Below, piece by piece: positions 1 to 5,875 of a DNA stretch of 8,498 nucleotides (position 1 is the first letter of the stretch; the number at the start of each line of letters is the position of its first letter). The notes under the pieces are model-generated. The model did no database searches and was not told the origin of the DNA. It saw nothing but the letters and a program-made list of their open reading frames with translations. Origin of the DNA: Planctomycetia bacterium. GTDB taxonomy: Bacteria > Planctomycetota > Planctomycetia > Pirellulales > UBA1268. The position numbers and the translations under genes are program-made. The stretch is from assembly GCA_009923125.1 (NCBI GenBank), contig RFUD01000083.1, positions 1-8,498 of the forward strand, written 5' to 3'.

Positions 1-350
1 CCCTCCCGATCGACACACACGACGACGGTCCGCCCCGAGGCGATGATCACGCGGTCGCGGACCACCTCGTAGGTGTGCGTGATGCTCGCCCCACCCACCT
101 TTTCCACGTAGGTCTTCACGACCAGGAGATCGTCATATTCGGCGGCCGCCCGGTAACTGCACGAGGCCTCCGAGACCACGAGCAACAGCCCCTCGTCCTC
201 GAACTGCCGATAGGTCGCCCCGCGGGCTCGCAGCATCTCGGTCCGGCCGATCTCGAAGTAGGTGAGGAAATTGGCATGGTGCACCCGCCGCTGGCCGTCG
301 GTCTCCTGGTACCGCACGCGAATCTCCGTCTCGTGCACCGCCAGCGCCAT
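1..350 (-). CDS. Acyl-CoA thioesterase, YbgC/FcbC hotdog family (3' end off the window)
   Basis: Reading leftward from an ATG at 350-348 the frame is open to the window edge and gives 116 residues. It begins MALAVHETEIRVRYQETDGQ and carries the hotdog thioesterase signature: the RVRYQETD stretch with the candidate catalytic Asp at residue 18, then VHHANFLTYFEIGRTEML at about 23-40. The family hydrolyses the thioester of short-chain or aromatic acyl-CoA in the cytoplasm, typically as a tetramer; the substrate cannot be read here. Family members are about 130-145 residues, so roughly 20-30 C-terminal residues are missing beyond base 1. The start is supported by GAGGAG at 358-363, 7 bases before the ATG. 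The usual ETDAMGVVYHANY motif reads ETDGQRRVHHANF, a mild divergence that keeps the Asp and the HAN core. It is divergent from the ACT-domain gene. Family confidence is high, substrate unknown. Confidence 0.88.
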   Translation of the reverse strand, partial: MALAVHETEIRVRYQETDGQRRVHHANFLTYFEIGRTEMLRARGATYRQFEDEGLLLVVSEASCSYRAAAEYDDLLVVKTYVEKVGGASITHTYEVVRDRVIIASGRTVVVCVDRE

Positions 351-406
351 GCCTGTGCTCCTCGTGGTCGCGCCCGATCCGGCCGATGGCCTTCAACGGG
401 CCTTCG

Positions 407-436
407 TTGACCGGCCTCCGGCGGAGACTTTATCCT
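407..436 (+). promoter_or_regulatory. Candidate sigma70-type promoter for the ACT-domain gene
   Basis: TTGACC at 407-412 and TATCCT at 431-436 are separated by 18 bases. The AT content around the -10 stands out from the very GC-rich surroundings. Transcription would begin near 443 and leave about 32 bases of leader containing the GGAG at 462-465. It lies in the 124-base gap between two divergent genes. This is motif matching by eye, with no experimental support. Confidence 0.45.
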
Positions 437-474
437 GTGACGTCCGGACGAGGCAAAGTTTTGGAGGCACCGGC

Positions 475-975
475 GTGAGCATCGGAGACGAGGGTGAGGG
501 TGGTTCTGTCGGCTACGCGACCGCCCGCGGCCGTTCCTACCCGACGCTCCGGCAGTTCACGGTGTTCCTCGAGAACCGCGTCGGCCAGCTGCTGGAGGTC
601 GTGCGCCGATTCGACGGGTCGCGGGTGCGGATCGTCGCCCTCTCGATCACCGACTCGGGCGAATGCGCGTTCGTCCGGTTCCTCCTCAGCCATCCGGAGC
701 AGGGCCGCGAGATCCTGGAGCGGGCCGGGCTGGCCCTGATCGAAAGCGACCTGATCGGTGTCGAACTGCCGGATGGCGACCAGCCGCTGCTGCGGATCTG
801 CACGGCCCTGCTTCAGGCCGAGGTCAACATCATCCAGGCGTACCCGATCCTCGTGCGGCCGCGCGGCAGGCCGGCGGTCGCCCTCATGGTGGACAACACC
901 GAGATGGGGCTGGAAACCCTGGGCGCCAAGGGTTTCACGATGATCACCGAGGGCGACCTCGACGAGAACGAGTAG
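475..975 (+). CDS. Tandem ACT-domain protein, putative amino-acid-binding regulator
   Basis: The protein is 166 residues and cytoplasmic. A first ACT-like unit spans about residues 27-97 (FTVFLENRVGQLLEVVRRF, then a beta strand with IVALSITDSGECAFVRFLL). A second spans about 98-160 (PLLRICTALLQAEVNIIQAY, then AVALMVDNTEMGLETL). Each shows the beta-alpha-beta-beta-alpha-beta rhythm and the ENRVGQLLEV-type loop where ACT domains bind amino acids. There is no catalytic domain, so it resembles the stand-alone ACT proteins (COG4747-like) that databases sometimes label as acetolactate synthase regulatory subunit. No ilvB-type partner is visible here, so I do not assign that role. The GTG at 475 is chosen because GGAG at 462-465 precedes it by 9 bases, and because longer frames would run into the divergent thioesterase gene. 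It ends 5 bases from the stop of the convergent zinc-ribbon gene. Confidence 0.85.
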   Translation: MSIGDEGEGGSVGYATARGRSYPTLRQFTVFLENRVGQLLEVVRRFDGSRVRIVALSITDSGECAFVRFLLSHPEQGREILERAGLALIESDLIGVELPDGDQPLLRICTALLQAEVNIIQAYPILVRPRGRPAVALMVDNTEMGLETLGAKGFTMITEGDLDENE

Positions 976-980
976 CCGGT

Positions 981-1703
981 CTACTCGAACATCCCGTCCG
1001 GCAATCCTTCGACCTGCCGCACCACGATCTTCTGGATCGACTCCCAGGCCACGGCCGTGAGCGTGACCGTCCCGTCGGCGGCTTGGCTCGCGAACAGCCC
1101 ATGAGAGCCGCGCGACCACCGGGCCTCGTACCATTCCGGCAGGATCACGCCGCCGCCGGCCAGATGAAGTTCCACGATCCCACCATGCCCCCGCTCCAAC
1201 CAGAGCCGGGCAACGAGCTGGGCCGTGGGGTGCTGCACGTCCGCCGAGTCGTCGGGCGACGCGAATTCCTCCGGTGCGCTGCCCGCCACGACGTCGCCCA
1301 CGCCGCTGCCGGGCTCCGACTCCCCGGCCGTCACGTCCACCACGATCTCGTCGGCGGCCGTGGTCGGCACGGGTGGCGCCGTCTCGAACAGGTTGGCCAG
1401 GTTGGCGAAGGCGTCGATCGCGGGGGCCGGCGGGCTGCCGGTGGCGATCGCGGGCGGAACGGGCGCGGCGACCACTTCATGAGGCGCGGTGGGGACGACC
1501 ACCACCGGCTCCGCGGGCGGCTCGGCGGCAGGCGTCGCCAACGGGATCACGACCGCGATTCCGCACTTCGAGCAGGCTCCCCGCTTGCCGGCGAGTTTCG
1601 CAGGCACGACGATCCGATGCCCGTTCTCGCACTGGAACGTGATCGAACCCGCTCCCGTCTTGCCGCCCGGCCGGGGCACGATCTTGGTTTTTTCCTCGGT
1701 CAT
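981..1703 (-). CDS. Zinc-ribbon protein with Pro/Ala-rich linker and unknown C-terminal domain
   Basis: The product has 240 residues. After a basic N-terminus, residues 22-54 form a short zinc-ribbon-like module with likely ligands C25, H29, C44 and C47, and the segment LAGKRGACSKCG that is frequent in planctomycete proteins. Residues about 55-118 are low-complexity Pro/Ala/Val. An acidic linker follows, and a compact C-terminal segment at about 160-240 (WLERGHGGIVELHLAGGGVI, then WYEARWSRGSHGLF) looks like a small beta-rich domain that I do not recognise. No signal peptide or TM segment is visible. The ATG at 1703 has GGGAG about 7 bases upstream (1711-1715). The zinc ribbon suggests binding to nucleic acid or protein, but this is not proven. 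It is divergent from a second gene that starts with a related ribbon, and tail-to-tail with the ACT gene. Real gene: very likely; function: unknown. Confidence 0.85.
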   Translation of the reverse strand: MTEEKTKIVPRPGGKTGAGSITFQCENGHRIVVPAKLAGKRGACSKCGIAVVIPLATPAAEPPAEPVVVVPTAPHEVVAAPVPPAIATGSPPAPAIDAFANLANLFETAPPVPTTAADEIVVDVTAGESEPGSGVGDVVAGSAPEEFASPDDSADVQHPTAQLVARLWLERGHGGIVELHLAGGGVILPEWYEARWSRGSHGLFASQAADGTVTLTAVAWESIQKIVVRQVEGLPDGMFE

Positions 1704-1873
1704 TCAACCGCTCCCGCGTCGCCCGGTGCTTCGACCGGCACGATCATCGAAGTCTACCGTGCGATGGCGCACCTTGACGGGGCGACGGTGGGCTCTGACA
1801 CTGCCTTTTGCGGGTGTCCGCGGCCGGCGGCCGGGGGATGTCCCCCGATTGTCCCGATCGCACGGATTCTGTC
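1704..1873. promoter_or_regulatory. Divergent intergenic control region between two zinc-ribbon genes
   Basis: This 170-base gap must hold promoters for both flanking genes. Rightward, TTGACG at 1774-1779 and GACACT at 1797-1802 are 17 bases apart, a weak sigma70-like match that would start transcription about 65 bases before the ATG at 1874. An inverted repeat CTTCGA (1729-1734), 12 bases, TCGAAG (1747-1752) and a second one, GTGCG-ATGG-CGCAC at 1759-1772, lie between the two starts. The second abuts the rightward -35 box, a place where an operator would act. Leftward, TAGACT read on the minus strand at 1756-1751 could serve as a -10 but has no clear -35. All of this is visual motif matching. 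Confidence 0.35.
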
Positions 1874-2545
1874 ATGCCGATCCAGGTCGTATGTTCTGGC
1901 TGCAAGGGCCGGTTCACGGTCAGCGACCAGTTCGCAGGCCGCACCGGGCCATGCCCGAAGTGCAAGCAGCCGATCAAGGTGCCCACGCCCGCCGCGCAAG
2001 CCGTGACGATCCACGAGCCCGAGGCCCCCGTCACGACTTCGGGAGGCACCGGCCGGGTTCCGACGGCGCCCCTCGCGAGCACCGAGAAGCCCGTGTCGGC
2101 CCTCCTGTTCTGGCTCGTGGGTGCGGGCACCGTGGCCTGCATCGTGCTCGCCTTGCTGGGGCGGATCGCCTGGGGCGCGGGCGGCCCCCCGGTCTGGCTG
2201 CTGGCAGTCGGCGCCGTCCTGCTCGCCTGGCCCTGCGTGGCGATCGGCTATCGCCTGATGCGCGACCGTGAGTTGGAGCCGTGGCGGGGAAGGGCCTTCG
2301 CCATGCGGTCCGTCATCTGCGCCTTCGTCTACGCCGGCTTGTGGGGCGTGCGGGCGATGGTGCCTGTGGAAATGACGACGGAAATGTGGCAGTGGCTGTT
2401 CTTCGCGCCGATCTTCTGCGGCATCGGGGCGCTCGGGTCGTTCGCCACGCTCGACCTGGAGTGGGGCGCGGCGGTCGCCCACTTCTCGCTGTACGTGCTC
2501 GTCACGGCGTTCCTCCGCTGGCTGGCCGGCCTGCCCCCGGTTTGA
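1874..2545 (+). CDS. Zinc-ribbon multi-pass membrane protein
   Basis: The protein has 223 residues. Residues 1-36 form a double-CxxC zinc ribbon (C7, C10, C27, C30) with the FAGRTGPCPKC segment typical of planctomycete proteins. A polar linker follows (about 37-72), then four or five hydrophobic segments at about 74-97, 105-127, 143-163, 171-192 and 196-218. The ribbon would therefore be tethered to the inner membrane, probably facing the cytoplasm. I do not recognise a named family. The ATG at 1874 is preferred because the ribbon begins at residue 7, as is usual for this module. An in-frame ATG at 1838 would add 12 residues, and the ribosome site before 1874 is weak (GGA at 1864-1866). The stop is followed after 2 bases by the HD phosphohydrolase start, implying co-transcription and translational coupling. 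Confidence 0.85.
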   Translation: MPIQVVCSGCKGRFTVSDQFAGRTGPCPKCKQPIKVPTPAAQAVTIHEPEAPVTTSGGTGRVPTAPLASTEKPVSALLFWLVGAGTVACIVLALLGRIAWGAGGPPVWLLAVGAVLLAWPCVAIGYRLMRDRELEPWRGRAFAMRSVICAFVYAGLWGVRAMVPVEMTTEMWQWLFFAPIFCGIGALGSFATLDLEWGAAVAHFSLYVLVTAFLRWLAGLPPV

Positions 2546-2547
2546 TC

Positions 2548-3921
2548 ATGGCCTGCGACGGACTGCCCGAACTCGCCGCCCTCGACTCGGCCTCCGAAGG
2601 CCTGCGGATCCCGCCCGACCTCACCGTGCCGCTCACACCCCGCGTGCGGGCCCTGGTCGACCTGCCGCTCATCCGGCGGCTCGCCCGGATCAGCCAGTTG
2701 GGGCTCGTCTCGCTCGTCTATCCGGGTGCGACCCACTCGCGGTTCGAGCACTCGCTGGGCGTGTACCGTCTGGCCCTCGAGTTTCTGCACCGGCTCCGCC
2801 GCGACACCACGTTCGCGGCGGTGGTGGACGAGGCCGACGCGGCCGCGTTCGTCGTCGCCGCCCTCGTCCACGATGTCGGTCACTGGGCCTACTGCCATCC
2901 GCTCGAGGACATGGGCCTGGCCGAGCTCCCGCGGCACGAGTCGCGGGTGCGCGGCATCCTGTCGGGCGGCGCGACGGCCGACGTGCTGCGGGACCACTGG
3001 CGGCTCGACCCGTCGCGAATCGCGGACCTGATCGAGGGCTCGGCCACCGACGCCGCGGGCCGGCTCCTGCACTCGCTGCTGTCGGGGCCGATCGACGTGG
3101 ACAAGATGGACTACCTCGCCCGTGACAGCCTCCACGCGGGTGTGCCCTACGGTCGGCATTTCGACCAGGAGCGGCTGTTGTCGAGCCTGTGCGTCGATCG
3201 ATCGGGCACGGCCCTGGCGATCACCGAGAAGGGCCGCACCGCGGCCGAACTCATGGTCTTCGCCCGCTACGTGATGTTCAGCGAGGTCTACTGGCACCAT
3301 GCCGTGCGGGCGGCGACGGCGATGCTGCAGCGGGCCTTTTGGATCGTCCGCGGGGCCATCGACCCCGACCAACTGCGACACTTCGACGACCAGGAGTTCG
3401 CCGCGTGGATCCTCGCGGCGTCCCGGGGGACGCCGGCCGCCGGACTCGTGGCCGGGCTGTTCGGGCCGGAGCGCAGGCTGGTGAAGCGCGTGGCCACGTT
3501 CGACGCGTATCATCAGCCGGAACTGCACCGCGCGCTCGCCGGCCGCTCCTTCGCCAGCGGCGTCGGGATCGCGACCAGACTGGCCGACCTGCTCTCACAC
3601 GCGACGGGCGGGCGGGTCGACCCCGATTCACTGCTCATCGACGCGCCGCCCGCCGAGCGCGAAGTCGAATTCCGACTCGAGGTCCGCGAGCGGCCGCGCA
3701 CCGCCGCGGACGTCGCCGGAACCCGCCCGCTCGCGGAACTGTCGCCCGTCGTGCGGGCCCTCGCGCACGAACAGTTCGACAACCTCGTCAAACGCGTGCG
3801 GATCTTCGCCCCAGCCGACGTGGCAGGACGCCTGGCCGGTGTGCGTCATCTCGACCGCCTCGTGCTCGAGGCCTGTCAGGGGGCTGAAGCGTCGGGAAAC
3901 CGCAGCGGTTCAACCGGCTGA
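2548..3921 (+). CDS. HD-domain phosphohydrolase, SAMHD1/COG1078-like (putative dNTPase)
   Basis: This is a 457-residue cytoplasmic metal-dependent phosphohydrolase. The HD superfamily signatures are complete: SRFEHSLGVYRLA with H68, LVHDVGHWAYCHPLE with H108-D109 plus H112 and H117, and IDVDKMDYLARDSLHAGV with D185. By alignment in my head these correspond to the metal ligands and catalytic His of SAMHD1 and bacterial dGTPase-like enzymes (H167, H206/D207, H210, H215, D311 in SAMHD1). K186 and Y189 match the substrate-contacting Lys and Tyr. The segment LAITEKGRTAAELMVFARYVMFSEVYWHHAVRA is typical of COG1078 proteins. Expected activity is hydrolysis of dNTPs to nucleoside and triphosphate, but specificity is not readable. 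The ATG at 2548 lies 2 bases after the upstream stop and lacks a clear ribosome site, which fits coupled translation. The 3' end overlaps the convergent Ala/Pro-rich gene by 46 bases. Confidence 0.93.
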   Translation: MACDGLPELAALDSASEGLRIPPDLTVPLTPRVRALVDLPLIRRLARISQLGLVSLVYPGATHSRFEHSLGVYRLALEFLHRLRRDTTFAAVVDEADAAAFVVAALVHDVGHWAYCHPLEDMGLAELPRHESRVRGILSGGATADVLRDHWRLDPSRIADLIEGSATDAAGRLLHSLLSGPIDVDKMDYLARDSLHAGVPYGRHFDQERLLSSLCVDRSGTALAITEKGRTAAELMVFARYVMFSEVYWHHAVRAATAMLQRAFWIVRGAIDPDQLRHFDDQEFAAWILAASRGTPAAGLVAGLFGPERRLVKRVATFDAYHQPELHRALAGRSFASGVGIATRLADLLSHATGGRVDPDSLLIDAPPAEREVEFRLEVRERPRTAADVAGTRPLAELSPVVRALAHEQFDNLVKRVRIFAPADVAGRLAGVRHLDRLVLEACQGAEASGNRSGSTG

Positions 3922-4403
3922 TCCGCCGGCTTCGCCTCGGGACGCACGAGCACGCTCACGGTGCCGTCGGCGGCAGGTTCGGCCGACGGGGCCGCCCCGG
4001 TCGGCGCGGGCACGGGCCTCACCGGTGCCTCATACCCCGCCCGAGCCACCTCGGGCTGCCGATCCGCCGGCCGCGGAGTCGGCACCGCCGGCGCCGCAGA
4101 GGGCGCTGGCGTCGGCGCGGCGGTGCTTTGCACCGGCGCGGACGCGGCCTTCGCCGGCGTGAGTGCCTGCACAGGCTTGGCCGGCACAGCCGGAGGCTTC
4201 GCGGGCACCGCCGCAGACCTGGCCGAAACGGCCGGAGCCCGCATCGGAGCGGCCGCTTGCGCCCGTGCCGCCCGACGCTCGGCCCGCAGGAGCGGACCAC
4301 GCAACGGACGGGCTTCAGCCGTCCACGGCAGGATCGCGACCGCCACCCCCAGGGCCGCGATCACCCAACCTGCAGAACCCGCCATGCGACGAGCGTCCTT
4401 CAT
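3876..4403 (-). CDS. Ala/Pro-rich secreted or membrane-anchored hypothetical protein
   Basis: The product has 175 residues. Residues 1-31 look like a signal peptide or signal anchor: basic MKDARR, then the hydrophobic run WVIAALGVAVAILPW, then AEA, a plausible cleavage site. An Arg-rich stretch (34-48) follows, then Ala/Pro-rich low complexity from about 50 to 165 that includes two copies of AVPAKP separated by one Pro. This composition fits an extended, periplasm-exposed linker protein, and no catalytic motif is visible. The ATG at 4403 has a purine-rich GGGAAGGA about 4 bases upstream. The longer frame to 4667 would overlap the cytochrome gene and translates to non-protein-like sequence. 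It lies 50 bases downstream of the cytochrome gene on the same strand, probably one transcript. Its last 46 bases are antisense to the HD gene. I do not recognise the family. Confidence 0.72.
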   Translation of the reverse strand: MKDARRMAGSAGWVIAALGVAVAILPWTAEARPLRGPLLRAERRAARAQAAAPMRAPAVSARSAAVPAKPPAVPAKPVQALTPAKAASAPVQSTAAPTPAPSAAPAVPTPRPADRQPEVARAGYEAPVRPVPAPTGAAPSAEPAADGTVSVLVRPEAKPADQPVEPLRFPDASAP

Positions 4404-4453
4404 GTGTTCCTTCCCATTCCGTTGGAAATGCGGCGCGTGGAGGTGCGTGGCGA

Positions 4454-4849
4454 CTACTTCGCCGACCCACCCGGCAACTTGCCCTGCTTGAGGAGATCGC
4501 CGAATGTGGCCCCATCCGTGCCGCTGGGCATCGCTGCGACCGTCTCCAGGGCCCCACGGATCTTCTCCACGTTCTTGGCGTCTTCCTTCTTGTCGAGCAG
4601 GTCGGCCAACGCGTTGCCGTAGGCGTTGCGTTCCTTCTTGCTGGTGCCCGCGTGGCAGACGTTGCACTTGGCCGTCTCCACCTCGGCGGCGAGCGCCTTG
4701 TCATTGGCCTCGGCGCTGTCCGGCTTCACGTACACCGCCTTGAACTCGTCGAAAAACTGCTTGATCGCGAACGCCGGCCGCGCGGACATCCCGGCGACGA
4801 AGGCCACTGCGCTCCCGAGCACCACGACACGAAGACTGCGTCCGGACAT
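4454..4849 (-). CDS. Exported monohaem c-type cytochrome-like protein
   Basis: The protein has 131 residues. Residues 1-29 form a clear signal peptide (MSGRSLRVVVLGSAVAFVAG, ending in ARPAFA), so the mature protein is periplasmic. The mature part carries one CXXCH haem site, CNVCH at 62-66. H66 is the proximal ligand, and M107 is the only Met after it and so the only obvious candidate sixth ligand. After the haem site the protein has an AYGNALADLL motif and a Lys/Asp-rich helix, a pattern I associate with small planctomycete cytochrome-like proteins; the exact role is unknown, presumably electron transfer. The ATG at 4849 is chosen for GGGAG 7 bases upstream and because the alternative start at 4912 would fall inside the predicted -10 box. 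It is followed after 50 bases by the Ala/Pro-rich gene. Confidence 0.87.
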   Translation of the reverse strand: MSGRSLRVVVLGSAVAFVAGMSARPAFAIKQFFDEFKAVYVKPDSAEANDKALAAEVETAKCNVCHAGTSKKERNAYGNALADLLDKKEDAKNVEKIRGALETVAAMPSGTDGATFGDLLKQGKLPGGSAK

Positions 4850-4910
4850 TGATGCACTCCCAGGTGTGATTCGCGGCGGTTCCGGGCGGTGCCCGCTGCC
4901 ACGACCCATC

Positions 4911-4940
4911 ACTAGACCCCGGCCGTTGCCCCCGTGTCAA
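4911..4940 (-). promoter_or_regulatory. Sigma70-type promoter of the cytochrome gene, overlapping the kinase stop
   Basis: On the minus strand TTGACA (4940-4935) is a perfect -35 consensus. TCTAGT (4916-4911) matches the -10 at four of six bases, with an 18-base spacer. The predicted start near 4904 gives a leader of about 55 bases before the ATG at 4849. The TGA stop codon of the upstream kinase gene (4939-4937) is part of the -35 box. This supports separate expression of the cytochrome and the downstream Ala/Pro-rich gene, alongside any read-through from the kinase. Confidence 0.55.
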
Positions 4941-5875
4941 GAATCGGGACCGGCCGACCACCACGCCGCCATGTCGGCGTCGATTTCCGGGGCATGGAGC
5001 AGCGGCTGACCGGACGAGGCGTAGTCGGACTCGACCCGCTCCGCGGCGCCGTCGATCCTGCGGAACACGCTGCTGCCCGCGTAGCGACTGCCGGCATCGA
5101 GCCATTCCGCGGCAGCCCGGTAGCGGTCCGGCTCCGCGAGGCCCGACTGTTCCAAGAGCGCCGCACCGTCGGGCACGGCGAACCGACAGGCGTCGGCGAA
5201 CGCCCGGACGACCGGCAGCTTCGGCCGCGCCGGAGAGTCGAGCAGCCGGACAAACCCTCCCCGACAGGCGAAGGCCGCGTCGGCCAGCGACAGGCTCACC
5301 GTGGGCGCAGGACCGTCAGCCCGCTCCCCTCCCTCGGCCACCGCGAACGTGTCTGCGAGCACGCACCGCCCCCCGAACCAGATCACGTCCACGTGCCGGC
5401 TGCCGACGACATGCAGGAAACCGCCAGCCCCGCGCACCTCGGTGCGGGAGATCCGCACCTCCGTCCGGAGCGTGGCATCCGCCCCGTCCCCCTCGGCGCG
5501 GATCAACGAGGACGCGGCGGAGGCGGCCGAAACCACGGGCGCGCCGGCCGTCTCGTCGGCACCGCCCCCGTCGAGCAGACAGTCTTCGCACACGAGCGTC
5601 GCCCCGGCGCCGAGCGCGAACAGCGTCCGCCCGGCCGCCAGATCACCGGGCACGAACACCACGCGGACCCGCTCGAGCGACAGCGTGCCCGAGGCGATCG
5701 GCCACGCGGCCGCGGAGCCCCCCTCCGTCCCGGGCTCCACCGCGGACGATGCCAACCGCACGCCGGGCGACCGCCCCGGTGCAGCGCGGACCGTCAACTC
5801 GCCCGAGATCGGCGGAAGCGCCGGCTCGTCGCGAACGCCGTCGTAGGCCAGTTCGATGATCGCGCCGCACCGCAT
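4937..5875 (-). pseudogene. C-terminal exported half of the kinase, in the +1 frame after a frameshift
   Basis: Reading leftward from about 5875 in the frame one base off the kinase frame gives some 310 residues with typical codon use and a stop at 4939-4937. It opens with CGAIIELAYDGVRDEPALPP followed by SGELTVRAAPGRSPG. In planctomycete sensor kinases this pattern follows the TM segment, where a pectin-lyase-like right-handed beta-helix begins. Short strand-turn repeats follow (SLERVRVVFVPGD, TLVCEDCLLDGGG, VRISRTEVRGAGGFLHV), consistent with a beta-helix exposed outside the inner membrane. It has no signal peptide or ribosome site of its own, so it is not a separate gene. The frame stays open up to 6043, but the part before 5875 is Arg-rich shadow of the kinase. 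Listed as pseudogene only because the join is broken; a sequencing error would restore one protein of roughly 730 residues. Confidence 0.72.

Noticed and set aside
663..2006. Long open plus-strand frame of 447 codons across the ACT and zinc-ribbon genes
   Set aside because: It runs through three better-supported genes on both strands, and its translation is Arg/Pro/Gly-rich without any domain. It is open only because stops are rare in such GC-rich DNA.
2329..3528. Long minus-strand frame of 399 codons opposite the HD gene
   Set aside because: It is antisense to a gene with complete HD motifs, and its translation is His/Arg/Gly-rich and unlike any protein family.
4404..4667. Upstream extension of the Ala/Pro-rich gene to 4667
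   Set aside because: The extension would overlap most of the cytochrome coding region and translates to Arg/Gln/Gly-rich sequence. The signal peptide begins at 4403 after a good ribosome site.
4883..4895. Hairpin CGGGC-GGT-GCCCG in the cytochrome leader as a regulatory RNA element
   Set aside because: A 5-base GC stem with a 3-base loop is expected often by chance at this base composition, and nothing else marks it as a riboswitch or attenuator.
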